Of a DNA stretch of 64,000 nucleotides, positions 17,310 through 26,238 are shown one piece after another. Position 1 is the first letter of the stretch. Every line of letters begins with the position of its first letter. Both the position numbers and the translations under genes were made by a program. The stretch spans positions 38,766-102,765 of the forward strand of contig NZ_FOFS01000016.1 in NCBI RefSeq assembly GCF_900111015.1. The letters are read 5' to 3'. The notes beneath the pieces are model-generated. The model ran no database searches. It saw only the letters and a program-made list of their open reading frames with translations, and was not told the DNA's origin. The stretch comes from Solimonas aquatica (lineage in GTDB: Bacteria; Pseudomonadota; Gammaproteobacteria; Nevskiales; Nevskiaceae).

Positions 17310-17866
17310 GTGATCCATTCCTCCACGCATCACGGCCTGGGCCGTCTTGGGCATGGGCACAGCGTCAGCGCGATTCGCGGCCCGCGCCTATGCCGCGCGG
17401 ATCGCCCGCAGCGCCAGCCGCGTCCCTGTACCCGACGTAACATCGCCGAGCCGTAACGCCTTTGTTATCGCTCAGATAGGGGAACGGCCCGATCCGATCA
17501 GGGGGTGCGCCTCGTGCCCGGAAAAAGACCACCGATATCCGCTCCACTCGCGCAACCGCCCCCCGGTTCTGCGCACGCCAGAAGCCGGGCTCGCCGCAGC
17601 AGCGCCGTGCGGTGCATACCTGAACCTTGTTGGCACCCGGCCCGCGTCCGGGGCGGCTTTCCTTTCCCTCGCCTGTCGACCAGGCACCCGCGCGCCGGCG
17701 GCCAGCGCCCGCAGCACATTGCCGAACGCAATTTCATTTTGCGAATTTTTATTCACTTTTTACCGCGCCGCTCATAGAATGGCTTCGCCCGCCATGGCGC
17801 CTGCCCGGCAAGGCAGGACTCCGGCCGCCGCCCATAACCCAGTGGTTCCCTTCATGACGGATCGAC
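17310..17866. other. divergent intergenic region
   Basis: About 560 bases between the minus-strand epoxidase fusion and the plus-strand HMG-CoA lyase operon. No convincing gene. It should hold the promoters of both operons; I can place only the plus-strand one (17752-17780). The AT-rich patch near 17730-17762 is unusual for this GC-rich window. Confidence 0.6.
17752..17780 (+). promoter_or_regulatory. candidate sigma70 promoter of the HMG-CoA lyase/CoA-transferase operon
   Basis: TTCACT (17752-17757), a 17-base spacer and TAGAAT (17775-17780), in an AT-rich patch about 85 bases upstream of the first ORF. The -10 matches 5 of 6 consensus bases and the -35 matches 4 of 6. Confidence 0.5.
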
Positions 17867-18049
17867 ATGAGCAACAAGACATCTGAATTTGATCCGGGCT
17901 TCGATATCGATGCGCTGCACGAAACGCCGGTGCGTCATGCGCACAGGCCGGAGGCGTCCGCGCAAGAAACGGACAAGGGCTTCCACTGCATTCCGACCCA
18001 GCAGACACGGAGCGGCGTCTCGCTCATCGGCCTGGAGCGCGCGCCATGA
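17867..18049 (+). CDS. 60-aa small protein coupled to HMG-CoA lyase, unknown
   Basis: Small, polar, probably soluble protein starting [19 protein letters not shown], with no membrane segment and no family I recognise. Its TGA overlaps the ATG of the HMG-CoA lyase gene (ATGA), the same coupling used throughout this operon. The ribosome-binding site is weak (ACGGA). It could be a real leader or accessory protein, or the remnant of a longer gene; the overlap is the main support. Confidence 0.45.
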   Translation: MSNKTSEFDPGFDIDALHETPVRHAHRPEASAQETDKGFHCIPTQQTRSGVSLIGLERAP

Positions 18050-18960
18050 ATGCCCTGTCGAAGCAGGTCCGCATCGTCGAAGTCGGCGCGCGCGACGGGC
18101 TACAGAACGAACCGGGCGAGGTGCCCACGGCGGTCAAGCTCGGCCTCATCGAGCGGCTCGCCGATGCCGGACTGCGTCATATCGAGGCCACTGCGTTCGT
18201 CTCGCCAAAGTGGGTACCGCAGATGGCCGACCAGGACGCCGTCATGCGCGGCGTGCCACGCCGCGCCGGGCTGCGCTACTCGGCCCTCACGCCGAACCTC
18301 AAGGGCTTCCAGGCCGCGCTCGCCGCCGGCGCCGACGAGGTGGCCGTGTTCGGCGCGGCGTCCGAGGCGTTCACGCAGAAGAACATCAACTGTTCGATCG
18401 CCGAGAGCCTGACTCGCTTCGAGGACGTGGTGGCTGCGGCGAAGATGCACGGCATCCCGGTGCGCTGCTACATCTCCTGCGCGCTCGGCTGCCCCTATCA
18501 GGGTGAGGTCTCGCCACAGGCAGTGGCCGAGGTCGCCGCCGCCGTGTATCAGATGGGCTGTCACGAGATCGCGCTGAGCGACACCATCGGCGTCGGCACG
18601 CCCGAGAAGACCAAGCGCATGATCGAGGCCGTGCTCAAGGTGGTGCCGGTCGAAAAGCTCGCCGCTCACTACCACGATACCTACGCGCAGGCGCTGGCCA
18701 ACGTCTACGCCTCGCTGCAAATGGGCATCAGCACCTTCGATGCCTCGGTGGCCGGGCTCGGCGGCTGCCCCTATGCGGCGGGCGCGGCGGGCAACGTCGC
18801 CAGCGAGGACCTCATTTATCTGCTGCACGGCCTGGGCATCGAAACCGGCGTCGATCTCGATGCGCTCGTGCACGCCGGCGACTACATCTGTTCGACAATC
18901 GGCCGGCCGACGCGCTCGCGCGTCGCGCAGGCCCTTTCCAAGAAGAGGAGCAAGGCATGA
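18046..18960 (+). CDS. hydroxymethylglutaryl-CoA lyase
   Basis: 304 aa. Cleaves HMG-CoA to acetyl-CoA and acetoacetate, the last step of leucine and acyclic-isoprenoid breakdown. Family motifs are the N-terminal [12 protein letters not shown], metal-binding histidines in [11 protein letters not shown], and the signature [14 protein letters not shown] with the active-site Cys. Length is normal. It overlaps the following CoA-transferase gene by ATGA, so acetoacetate produced here can be activated at once. No 3-methylcrotonyl- or geranyl-CoA carboxylase is present in the window, so the source of HMG-CoA is not visible. Confidence 0.95.
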   Translation: MNALSKQVRIVEVGARDGLQNEPGEVPTAVKLGLIERLADAGLRHIEATAFVSPKWVPQMADQDAVMRGVPRRAGLRYSALTPNLKGFQAALAAGADEVAVFGAASEAFTQKNINCSIAESLTRFEDVVAAAKMHGIPVRCYISCALGCPYQGEVSPQAVAEVAAAVYQMGCHEIALSDTIGVGTPEKTKRMIEAVLKVVPVEKLAAHYHDTYAQALANVYASLQMGISTFDASVAGLGGCPYAAGAAGNVASEDLIYLLHGLGIETGVDLDALVHAGDYICSTIGRPTRSRVAQALSKKRSKA

Positions 18961-19652
18961 ACAAGCTGTACCCCGACGCCAGGAGCGCGCTCGAGGATCT
19001 GGTCCGTGACGGAATCACGCTCGCCGTCGGCGGCTTCGGCCTCTGCGGCATTCCCGAGGCGCTGATTGCCGCCCTGCGCGATACCGGCAAGAAAGACTTC
19101 ACCATCATCAGCAACAACGCCGGCGTCGATGGCTTCGGTCTCGGCCAGCTGCTGACGACGCGACAGATCCGGAAGATGATCTCGTCGTACGTCGGCGAGA
19201 ACAAGGAGTTCGAGCGCCAGTATCTCGCCGGCGAACTCGAACTGGAGTTCACGCCGCAGGGCAATCTCGCCGAACGCCTGCGCGCCGGTGGCGCCGGCAT
19301 CCCTGCGTTCTTCACCAGGACCGGCTACGGCACGATTGTGGCAGAGGGCAAGGAAACGCGGCAGTTCGACGGTGAGTGGTATGTACTCGAAAGAGCACTG
19401 AAGGCCGACGTCGCGCTGGTCAAGGCCTGGAAGGCCGATCAGGCCGGCAATCTTGTCTATCGTCGCACCGCGCGCAACTTCAATCCGATGGTTGCCGCGG
19501 CGGCACCGGTCTGCATCGCCGAGGTTGAGGAGATTGTCGAAACCGGTGCACTCGATCCCGACCAGATCCATACACCGGGCATCTATGTGAAGCGCCTCGT
19601 GCTCAACAAGACTCCCGAGAAGCGCATTGAACAACGCACCGTGAGGACATGA
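18957..19652 (+). CDS. scoA: 3-oxoacid CoA-transferase subunit A
   Basis: 231 aa, the alpha subunit of a family I CoA-transferase moving CoA from succinyl-CoA to acetoacetate (or another 3-oxoacid such as 3-oxoadipate). The motif [10 protein letters not shown] near residue 23 and the ISNNAG region are diagnostic. ATGA overlaps join it to the lyase before and subunit B after. The pairing with HMG-CoA lyase favours acetoacetate as substrate. Confidence 0.93.
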   Translation: MNKLYPDARSALEDLVRDGITLAVGGFGLCGIPEALIAALRDTGKKDFTIISNNAGVDGFGLGQLLTTRQIRKMISSYVGENKEFERQYLAGELELEFTPQGNLAERLRAGGAGIPAFFTRTGYGTIVAEGKETRQFDGEWYVLERALKADVALVKAWKADQAGNLVYRRTARNFNPMVAAAAPVCIAEVEEIVETGALDPDQIHTPGIYVKRLVLNKTPEKRIEQRTVRT

Positions 19653-20284
19653 CGATGGCTTGGACCCGTGAACAGATGGCGCAGCGCGCCGCACGCGAGT
19701 TGCAGGACGGTTTCTACGTCAATCTTGGCATCGGCCTGCCGACACTCGTCGCCAATTACATTCCCGAGGGCATGGACGTGTGGCTGCAGTCCGAGAACGG
19801 CCTGCTGGGCATCGGTCCGTTCCCGCGCGCCGACGAGGTCGATGCCGATCTCATCAACGCCGGCAAGCAGACCATCACCACAATCCCCGGCAGCTCTTTC
19901 TTCTCCAGCGCCGATTCGTTTGCGATGATCCGTGGCGGCCACATCAATCTGTCGATCCTCGGCGCGATGCAGGTCTCCGCAAAGGGCGACCTAGCGAACT
20001 GGATGGTGCCCGGCAAGATGGTCAAGGGCATGGGCGGTGCGATGGATCTCGTCGCCGGCGTCAAGCGTGTCGTCGTGCTCATGGAACATACGGCCAAGGG
20101 CGGCGAGCTCAAGATTCTGCCGCAATGCACACTGCCGCTCACCGGCGTCGGCGTCGTCGACCGCATCATCACCGAGCTTGGCGTTTTTGACGTCACCGCA
20201 GCCGGGCTGCAGCTCGTGGAGCTGGCACCTGAGGTCTCGATGGACGAGGTCAGGCAGAAAACCGGCGTGCCGGTACTGCAGTGA
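19649..20284 (+). CDS. scoB: 3-oxoacid CoA-transferase subunit B
   Basis: 211 aa, the beta subunit carrying the catalytic glutamate in [10 protein letters not shown] (about residues 47-56) that forms the CoA thioester intermediate. [15 protein letters not shown] and [10 protein letters not shown] are also typical. It ends the plus-strand operon; the next gene is convergent. Confidence 0.94.
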   Translation: MTMAWTREQMAQRAARELQDGFYVNLGIGLPTLVANYIPEGMDVWLQSENGLLGIGPFPRADEVDADLINAGKQTITTIPGSSFFSSADSFAMIRGGHINLSILGAMQVSAKGDLANWMVPGKMVKGMGGAMDLVAGVKRVVVLMEHTAKGGELKILPQCTLPLTGVGVVDRIITELGVFDVTAAGLQLVELAPEVSMDEVRQKTGVPVLQ

Positions 20285-20422
20285 CATAAGCGCCGTAGCA
20301 GAAATCGGCGGCAGCATCGCGCAGCCTGCAGCGCTTCACCCAGCACGGCCGCCACCGGCGGCGGCTGTCTCAGGATCGAACCGGCTGGCCGCGGCGAGCA
20401 CCACAGCGCAGCGCGGTGCGCC

Positions 20423-21250
20423 TCATTTCCCCGGCTTCACGAACTTCAGGGTCATGCGGTCGCTTTCGCCGATGGCCAGATACCGCTCGCGGTCCTTGTC
20501 GCCCAGGCGCAGGGTGGGCGGCAGGGTCCAGACGCCTTCGGGATGATTGGCGTCGTCGCGGGGATTGGCGTTGATCTCGGATCTGGCCGCCAGCTCAAAA
20601 CCGGCGCGCTGTGCCATCTGGATCACATAGTCCTCGCGCAGATAGCCGCTGGCTTCCTGATCGCTCAGCGGCCGGCCGGCCGGCAGGCGGTGGTCCACCA
20701 CACCCAGCACGCCGCCGGGCTTGAGCGCCACATACATGGCCTTGAACGCCGCCACCACGCGCTCATCGCCACCGCCACGCATGTACCAGTTGTGCACATT
20801 GCGGAAGGTCAACACCAGATCGACGCTGCCGGCGGGCGCGATGTCCACGCGCCTGGGCGGGTCGAACGTGGTGACGCTGACGCGGTCGTACAGCGCCGGA
20901 TCGGCACGCAGCTTGGCGTCGAAGCTGGCGCGGGCCTCGCGGTAATACTTCGAGTCCGAGTCGGCGGGGAAATGCGCGGCGTAGTAATGCCCCTGCTCGC
21001 GCAGCAGCGGCGCCAGAATCTCCGTGTACCAGCCGCCACCGGGCCAGATCTCCACCACCGTCATCTCCGGACGGATGCCGAAGAAGCGCAAGGTCTGCAC
21101 CGGATGGCGCGCGCCATCGCGCTGCACATAGTCGGGCGTGCGCTTGGCGCTGCCCACCGCCGCCTCCAGCGCGCCGGCCGCCGGCGCCGCCTGCGAAAGG
21201 AAGCAACAGACCGCGGCCAGACAGGCCGCCCTCAACGCTTGGATGTTCAT
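20423..21250 (-). CDS. exported SAM-dependent methyltransferase-like protein (COG4798 type)
   Basis: 275 aa. A signal peptide (about residues 1-24, ending AAPAAG) precedes a methyltransferase-like Rossmann domain with VVEIWPGGGWYTEILAP as the SAM-binding region, then VDLVLTFRNVHNWY. It belongs to the predicted methyltransferases with secretion signals. TGAGGA lies upstream of the ATG at 21250. The substrate is unknown, and periplasmic location of a SAM enzyme is itself odd. It is divergent from the Fur-box operon and convergent with scoB. Confidence 0.82.
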   Translation of the reverse strand: MNIQALRAACLAAVCCFLSQAAPAAGALEAAVGSAKRTPDYVQRDGARHPVQTLRFFGIRPEMTVVEIWPGGGWYTEILAPLLREQGHYYAAHFPADSDSKYYREARASFDAKLRADPALYDRVSVTTFDPPRRVDIAPAGSVDLVLTFRNVHNWYMRGGGDERVVAAFKAMYVALKPGGVLGVVDHRLPAGRPLSDQEASGYLREDYVIQMAQRAGFELAARSEINANPRDDANHPEGVWTLPPTLRLGDKDRERYLAIGESDRMTLKFVKPGK

Positions 21251-21577
21251 ACCGGTCCTCAGGCGGCGCACGCGCCGCGATGCGCTTGGATTCAGATCGA
21301 CTTTAAAGCCTGGCCAGCCACAGCTTGCAATTGAGAGTAATTCTCAATAACCTGGGAATGGCCAGCAGGGTCCCCATCGCCAGCCTCCCTTTCTTCACCA
21401 GGAGTCTGCGATGCCCGCATTTCCTCCGACGTCTTTACCACCGCCTCACCCGATCTCGACACGGAAACCGCCGCAGGCCCGGCGCAAGACGCCGTCGCCA
21501 GTCTGCGCCGGCCGGCGGCCGGCCCCGCCGGAAAACCGCGACACCGCAGGCGACCCTACCGCCCTGGAGAACACACC
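21251..21577. other. intergenic/leader region with Fur box
   Basis: About 330 bases between the methyltransferase-like gene and a 38-aa membrane protein gene. It contains the Fur-like box (21329-21350). An ATG at 21411, preceded by AGGAG, opens a proline-rich 56-codon frame whose TGA (21579-21581) overlaps the ATG at 21578. That frame may be a leader peptide or chance and is not called as a gene. Confidence 0.5.
21329..21350 (+). promoter_or_regulatory. candidate Fur box
   Basis: AT-rich dyad with TTGAGA and TCTCAA arms (21331-21347) separated by GTAAT, inside a longer AT-rich 22-mer. It resembles gammaproteobacterial Fur sites. It lies ahead of a small membrane protein and a heme-monooxygenase-like gene, a fitting regulon member. 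Confidence 0.55.
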
Positions 21578-21694
21578 ATGAGCATCGCCCTGTTTCTGCT
21601 GCTGGATCTGCTGGCCTGCTTCGCCATCGTGTTCCTGCTCATGCCGGGCGACGGCGGCGGCAAGAAAAAGCGCCGCCCCGCGCATCTGCGCTAG
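21578..21694 (+). CDS. 38-aa single-span membrane protein
   Basis: Starts MSIALFLLLDLLACFAIVFL, one hydrophobic helix (about residues 2-22), then MPGDGGG and a very basic tail KKKRRPAHLR, giving an N-out/C-in topology by the positive-inside rule. CTGGAG lies about 9 bases before the ATG. It is 41 bases ahead of the heme-monooxygenase-like gene and downstream of a Fur-like box, so it is probably iron-regulated. It is too short for most gene finders. Function unknown. Confidence 0.5.
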   Translation: MSIALFLLLDLLACFAIVFLLMPGDGGGKKKRRPAHLR

Positions 21695-21735
21695 CCTACC
21701 GGCATCGCCACCTTCGCAGGCTACCAAGAACCGCC

Positions 21736-22306
21736 ATGTTCATCGCCATGAACCGCTTCAAGATCGCGCGCGGCCGCGAGGATGATTTCGTCGCGGTGTG
21801 GAAGAACCGCGACAGTCACCTCGCCGGCGTGCCGGGCTTTCGTCAGTTTCATCTGCTGCGCGGCGAGAGTCAGGACGACCACACCCTGTTCGCCTCGCAC
21901 TCGGTGTGGGACTCGCGCACCGCCTTCGAAGCCTGGACGCGCTCGGAGGCGTTTCGCATGGCGCACCGCAATGCCGGCGACACGAGGGCCTGTTAACAAT
22001 CACTTGAAGCGTTGCGTTGCTGCCAGAAATCGCGCCAGGCAAGGCGCGAAACGCAGGCCTTGGTGGTTCCAAGGCCAAGTTTCGCAACGCCGCATGGCGC
22101 GATTTCCGGCGCAACCCGAAGGGACGGGGCTGTTTTGGCGCAGGGCGGCGTTGACAGCCGCTGGCTTGGAATCACCAAGCGGCGCGTCTGCCGCCTTGCC
22201 CTGCGCCAAAACAGCCGCCGTCGCAGCGCGTCAAGTGATTGTTAACAGGCCCTAGGGCATCTATCCGGGCCATCCGCACCTGGAGCTGTTCGAAGCGGCG
22301 CTGTAA
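21736..22306 (+). pseudogene. antibiotic-biosynthesis/heme-degrading monooxygenase family gene split by an insertion
   Basis: The intact part (21736-21984) encodes MFIAMNRFKIARGREDDF..., a typical ABM/HmoA-like domain with FRQFHLLRG and HTLFASHSVWDS. The frame then enters a 269-bp inverted-repeat element and stops after six more bases of coding (TAA at 21994-21996). The expected C-terminus GIYPGHPHLELFEAAL followed by TAA reappears at 22256-22306, just beyond the element. This matches the GHP-x-(F/L)-E-x-FE ending of the family. The two parts are out of register by simple excision, so a base was also gained or lost. The truncated 86-aa product lacks the last strand and is probably inactive. 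Confidence 0.8.
21985..22253. mobile_element. 269-bp MITE-like element with perfect 23-bp terminal inverted repeats
   Basis: The ends are perfect inverted repeats of 23 bp (21985-22007 and 22231-22253), beginning AGGGCCTGTTAACAATCACT. The interior folds into two further long hairpins: one from GCCAGAAATCGCGCC to GGCGCGATTTCCGGC, and one from GGCTGTTTTGGCGCAGG to CCTGCGCCAAAACAGCC. It encodes no protein. AGGGC occurs at the left edge and again right after the element (22254-22258) and may be a target duplication, but it overlaps the repeat end. No second copy is seen in this window. Confidence 0.8.
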
Positions 22307-22333
22307 GAGCACATCGCGCGTAAAATCGCGCGC

Positions 22334-23023
22334 ATGAGCCTGTCCTTCTTCGCCGATCTCTCGCTGCTCACTGTCGCCCAGATCATCGCCATCGACGTCC
22401 TGCTCGGTGGCGACAATGCCGTGGTCATCGCCCTGGCCTGCCGGCAGCTGCCGGAGGAACTGCGCAACCGCGGCATCTTCTGGGGCGTGTTCGGCGCCAT
22501 CGGCCTGCGCGTGCTGATGGTGTTCTTCGCGCTGAGTCTGCTGGCGCTGCCATTTCTGAAGATCATCGGCTCGCTGCTGCTGTTGTGGATCGGCATCAAG
22601 CTGCTGATCCCGCAGGACGAGGACGCGCATGAGGTCTCGGCCAGCACCCATCTGCTCGGCGCGATCCGCACCATCATCGTCGCCGACGCGGTGATGAGCC
22701 TGGACAATGTGGTGGCAGTGGCGGGCGCCGCCGATGGTCATCTGGGCCTGGTGGCACTGGGCATTCTGGTCAGCGTGCCGATCATCGTCTGGGGCAGCCG
22801 TCTGGTGTTGATGCTGATGGACAAGCTGCCGCTGGTGGTGCAACTGGGCGCGGCGCTGCTGGGCTGGATCGCCGGCGATATGTGGATGGACGATGAGGCC
22901 GTGTCCCACCACACCGTGAACTGGCCGCTGTGGAGCACTTATGCCTCCTCGGCGGCGGGCGCGGCGCTGGTGTTGCTGGGCGGGCGGCTGCTGGCACTGC
23001 GCAGCCGTGCCGCATCGCCATGA
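22334..23023 (+). CDS. TerC family integral membrane protein
   Basis: 229 aa with about seven membrane helices and the TerC signatures IIAIDVLLGGDNAVVIALA (residues 17-35) and IIVADAVMSLDNVVAVAGAADG, whose acidic residues in the helices are thought to bind a metal ion. TerC/YkoY/YjbE-type proteins are linked to manganese export and loading of exported enzymes. The last codons overlap the response-regulator start (ATGA). Confidence 0.9.
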   Translation: MSLSFFADLSLLTVAQIIAIDVLLGGDNAVVIALACRQLPEELRNRGIFWGVFGAIGLRVLMVFFALSLLALPFLKIIGSLLLLWIGIKLLIPQDEDAHEVSASTHLLGAIRTIIVADAVMSLDNVVAVAGAADGHLGLVALGILVSVPIIVWGSRLVLMLMDKLPLVVQLGAALLGWIAGDMWMDDEAVSHHTVNWPLWSTYASSAAGAALVLLGGRLLALRSRAASP

Positions 23024-23661
23024 AGATTCTGATCGCCGATGATCATCCGCTGCTGCGCCAGGCGCTGGCGCAGGCCCTGCCCTCGTTCTTCAGCGAGCCC
23101 TGCCGGATCGTCGAGGCCGACAGCCTGCAGAGCCTGGAGCAGGCGCTGGCCGCACATGCCGATCTCGACCTCGCGCTGCTGGACCTGCACATGCCCGGCG
23201 CCGAAGGTTATTCGGCGCTGGTGTATCTGCGCAGCGAACGTCCGGCGCTGCCGGTGCTGATGATTTCCTCCGACGATGCCGCGCGCACCGTGCAGCGCGC
23301 GCGCCAGTTCGGCGCGGCGGGCTTCCTGAGCAAGTCGGCGCCGCTGCCGCTGATCGGCGAGGCGCTGCGCAGCGTGATGGCCGGCGGCGAATGGTTTCCC
23401 GGCGCGGCCGGTGAAGACCCGCAGGATGCGCAGCTGGCCACGCGTCTGGCGCAGCTCACGCCGCAGCAGCTGCGCGTGCTGCTGTGCCTGGCGCGCGGCC
23501 TGCTCAACAAGCAGATCGCCTACGAGCTGGGCCTGGCCGAGAACACCGTGAAGGTGCATGTCTCGGCCATTCTCGCCAAGCTGGAATGCCATAGCCGCAC
23601 CCAGGCCGCCGTGCTGCTGCGCGCGCTGCGCCTGGACGACTCAGACCGCGCGCCGCAATAG
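23020..23661 (+). CDS. LuxR-family response regulator
   Basis: 213 aa. Receiver domain with D7-D8, phospho-acceptor D55 in LALLDLHMPG and K105 in GFLSKSA. The C-terminal helix-turn-helix has LTPQQLRVLLCLARGLLNKQIAYEL and ENTVKVHVSAILAKL. It overlaps the terC-like gene by 4 bases and the convergent hybrid kinase gene by 21 bases at their 3' ends. It resembles regulators of the AgmR/ErbR type that work with PAS-containing hybrid kinases, so the convergent kinase is the likely partner. Confidence 0.92.
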   Translation: MKILIADDHPLLRQALAQALPSFFSEPCRIVEADSLQSLEQALAAHADLDLALLDLHMPGAEGYSALVYLRSERPALPVLMISSDDAARTVQRARQFGAAGFLSKSAPLPLIGEALRSVMAGGEWFPGAAGEDPQDAQLATRLAQLTPQQLRVLLCLARGLLNKQIAYELGLAENTVKVHVSAILAKLECHSRTQAAVLLRALRLDDSDRAPQ

Positions 23662-26238
23662 GCTGCCGATCAGCGCGCGCAGCGCCGCCGGCTTCACCGG
23701 CTTGCCCAGATACGCCCAGCCGCGTTCGCGCCAGCGCGCCAGCAGCGCCTCGTCCTGATCGCCGGAGATCACGATCACCGCCGGCGGCTTCGGCCATTGC
23801 GGCGCCAGACGATCAAACAGCTGCCAGCCCTCGCCATCACCGAGGCGGTGATCGAGCAGCAAGAGTTCCGGTGCCGGCTCGCTGGCCTGCAGCGCCAGCG
23901 CCTGTTCGGCACCGGCCGCCAGCCGCACCACGCAGCCCCAGCCCTGCAGCAGCTCGCGCGTGGCCTCGCGCACGCGCGCATCGTCGTCGATGCACCAGAT
24001 GCGGCGCTGCTGCAGGCTGGAACCGCCCGCCGCCACCTGCGCCACGGCCGCCGGCGCGGGACTTTCACCAGCCGGCAGGCGCAAGGCAAATACGCTGCCC
24101 CGCCCTGGCTGCGAGCGCAGGCTCAGGCGATGGCCCAGGCGCCGGGCGATGCGTTCGACAATCGCCAGCCCCAGGCCCGCGCCCGCTTCACCGCCGCGAT
24201 CCAGACGCCGGAACTCTTCGAAGATCTCCTCGCGCTGATGCTCGGCGATGCCGATGCCGGTATCCCAGACCTCGATGCGCCATTGCCCGCCTTCACGACG
24301 ACAGGCCAGCAGCACGCCGCCCTTGCGCGTGTAGCGCAGGGCATTGGACAGCAGGTTTTGCAGGATGCGGCGCAGCAGGGCTTCGTCGCTGCGCACGATG
24401 GCGCGCGTCGCCCTCACCCGCAGCGACAGGCCGCGCGCCTGCGCCAGAATGCTGAACTCGCGCGCCAGGGTTTCGAACAGCGGCTGCAGCGCGAAGTCGC
24501 GAATCTCGGCGGCGATGGCACCGGACTCGATGCGCGAGATGTCCAGCAGGCTGGTGAGAATCGCGTCCTGTGCCGAGAGGGCTTCTTCGATGTTCGCCGC
24601 CACCCGCTGCGTCTCGGGTTCGCGCAGACGCGCCTGCAGCGCCGACAGATAAAGACGGGCCGCATTGAGCGGCTGCAGAAGATCATGCACCGCCGCCGCC
24701 ACGAAGCGGGTCTTGGCGCGATTGGCGCGCTCGGCCTCGCCGCGCGCCTGCGCCAGATCCTCGGTGCGCTGCGCGACACGCCGCTCCAGCACGCCGGCGA
24801 GTTCACGCAGCTCGCGCGCGGCGGCCTTGTAGCTCGTGATATCGGCATAGGCGGTGACGAAGCCGCCGCCGGGCAGCGGATTGCCGCGCATTTCCAGTAC
24901 CGTGCCATCGGCCCATTCGCGCTCGAAGGTGTACGGCGCACCGGCGCGCAGATGCTGCAGGCGCTTGTGAATCTCGGCCTCCAGATCGCGCACGCCGAGC
25001 AGGCCGCGCGCAGCGTTGTAGCGCAGCAGTTCTTCGATGGGCCGGCCGACGCGCAGCAGCTCCGGCGGATAGCGGAAGATTTCCGCGTAACGGCGGTTCC
25101 AGGACACCAGGCGCAGCTCGGCATCGATCACACTCACGCCCTGCGGCAGATGCTCCAGGCTGCGCACCTGTCCCTGTGCGGCCTGCTGCGCGGCGGCCAC
25201 CACCGCGTCCTGCGCGCTGCGCAGCGCCTGCGCGTTCTGCCGCACCAGCTCTTCGAGTTCCGCGCGACTGCGCTTCTGCAGCTGCAGCAGGCGGCGGCGC
25301 TGCTGCACGAACAGCAGCAGGAACAGCAGACCAGTGAGACTGGCACCACTGGCCAGCGCCGCGCTGCGTCCGGCGGCGGCGATGTCGCCGCGCGCATGCA
25401 GCAGATGCAGCTGCCAGTGTTCGCCGGGCAGCGCCAGGCTGCGCCAGAGATAGTCGCGCGCCACGCGGTCGCGGTTCAGCGGCTGCGGCGTGAGGCCGGC
25501 ATATTGCTGGCTGCGCGCCCGCTCCTCGCGTTCGGCGGCACTGGGGCTGCGCAGCTCGCGATAACGCCAGGGGCTGCGATTGCTCAGCAGCACCACGCCG
25601 TGTTCGTCGCTGACCAGCACGATGTCATGGTTGCCCGCCCATTCGCTTTCCAGCTCGGCGAGCACGATCTTCACCACCACCGCGCCCAGAAAGCTGCCGT
25701 CTTCGTCGCGCACCGCCTGCGCCAGAAAATAACCGGGCACACCGGTGGTGATGCCGATGCCATAGAAGCGCCCGCTGCCCTCGCGCCGCGCCTGCAGAAA
25801 ATACGGACGGAAGCTGTAATCGACGCCGACATTGCTGCGCGGCGAGCGCCAGTTGCTGGCCGCCAGGCCGCGCCCCTGACGGTCGATCAGGGTCAGCGTC
25901 GAGGTCAGCGCCAGACCGTTGACCTCTTCCAGCTTGCGGCTCAGCGCCGCGCGCTGCGCCGCATCCGGTTCACCGCGCAGCGCCGCGCGCAGCTCGGCGT
26001 CCAGCGCCAGCACCGAAGGCAGGCGGCGATAGCGCTCGATGAAGGATTGCAGGGCACCGGCGTAGAGACGCAGCTGTTCCTGCGCCCGCTCGCCGGCCAC
26101 CCGCTCGGCACGCCGCTGTGCCTGCGTCGCCGCCAGCACCATCAGCGCACCGATCAGTGCGGCGAGCAGCAGCGCCAGACCCAGGCGCCGCCAGCGACGC
26201 GGCGGCAGCGTGGCGGCGCGGGGCAGAGGCTCAGCCAT
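23641..26238 (-). CDS. hybrid sensor histidine kinase (Cache, PAS, HisKA, ATPase, receiver)
   Basis: About 865 aa. A first membrane helix (about 20-42) and a second (about 300-318) flank a DctB-like periplasmic Cache sensor. Then come a coiled linker, a PAS domain (about 355-475, with VIDAELRLVSWNRRYAEIF), a HisKA domain with FVAAAVHDLLQPLNAARL, an ATPase domain (NLLSNALRYTRKGG, WDTGIGI) and a C-terminal receiver (IDDD, LLLLDHRLGDG, GKPVKP). The start at 26238 overlaps the transporter gene by 8 bases. Because it shares an operon with an MHS carrier and lies near dctA and maeB, a dicarboxylate or 2-oxoglutarate signal is plausible. Confidence 0.9.
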   Translation of the reverse strand: MAEPLPRAATLPPRRWRRLGLALLLAALIGALMVLAATQAQRRAERVAGERAQEQLRLYAGALQSFIERYRRLPSVLALDAELRAALRGEPDAAQRAALSRKLEEVNGLALTSTLTLIDRQGRGLAASNWRSPRSNVGVDYSFRPYFLQARREGSGRFYGIGITTGVPGYFLAQAVRDEDGSFLGAVVVKIVLAELESEWAGNHDIVLVSDEHGVVLLSNRSPWRYRELRSPSAAEREERARSQQYAGLTPQPLNRDRVARDYLWRSLALPGEHWQLHLLHARGDIAAAGRSAALASGASLTGLLFLLLFVQQRRRLLQLQKRSRAELEELVRQNAQALRSAQDAVVAAAQQAAQGQVRSLEHLPQGVSVIDAELRLVSWNRRYAEIFRYPPELLRVGRPIEELLRYNAARGLLGVRDLEAEIHKRLQHLRAGAPYTFEREWADGTVLEMRGNPLPGGGFVTAYADITSYKAAARELRELAGVLERRVAQRTEDLAQARGEAERANRAKTRFVAAAVHDLLQPLNAARLYLSALQARLREPETQRVAANIEEALSAQDAILTSLLDISRIESGAIAAEIRDFALQPLFETLAREFSILAQARGLSLRVRATRAIVRSDEALLRRILQNLLSNALRYTRKGGVLLACRREGGQWRIEVWDTGIGIAEHQREEIFEEFRRLDRGGEAGAGLGLAIVERIARRLGHRLSLRSQPGRGSVFALRLPAGESPAPAAVAQVAAGGSSLQQRRIWCIDDDARVREATRELLQGWGCVVRLAAGAEQALALQASEPAPELLLLDHRLGDGEGWQLFDRLAPQWPKPPAVIVISGDQDEALLARWRERGWAYLGKPVKPAALRALIGSLLRRAV

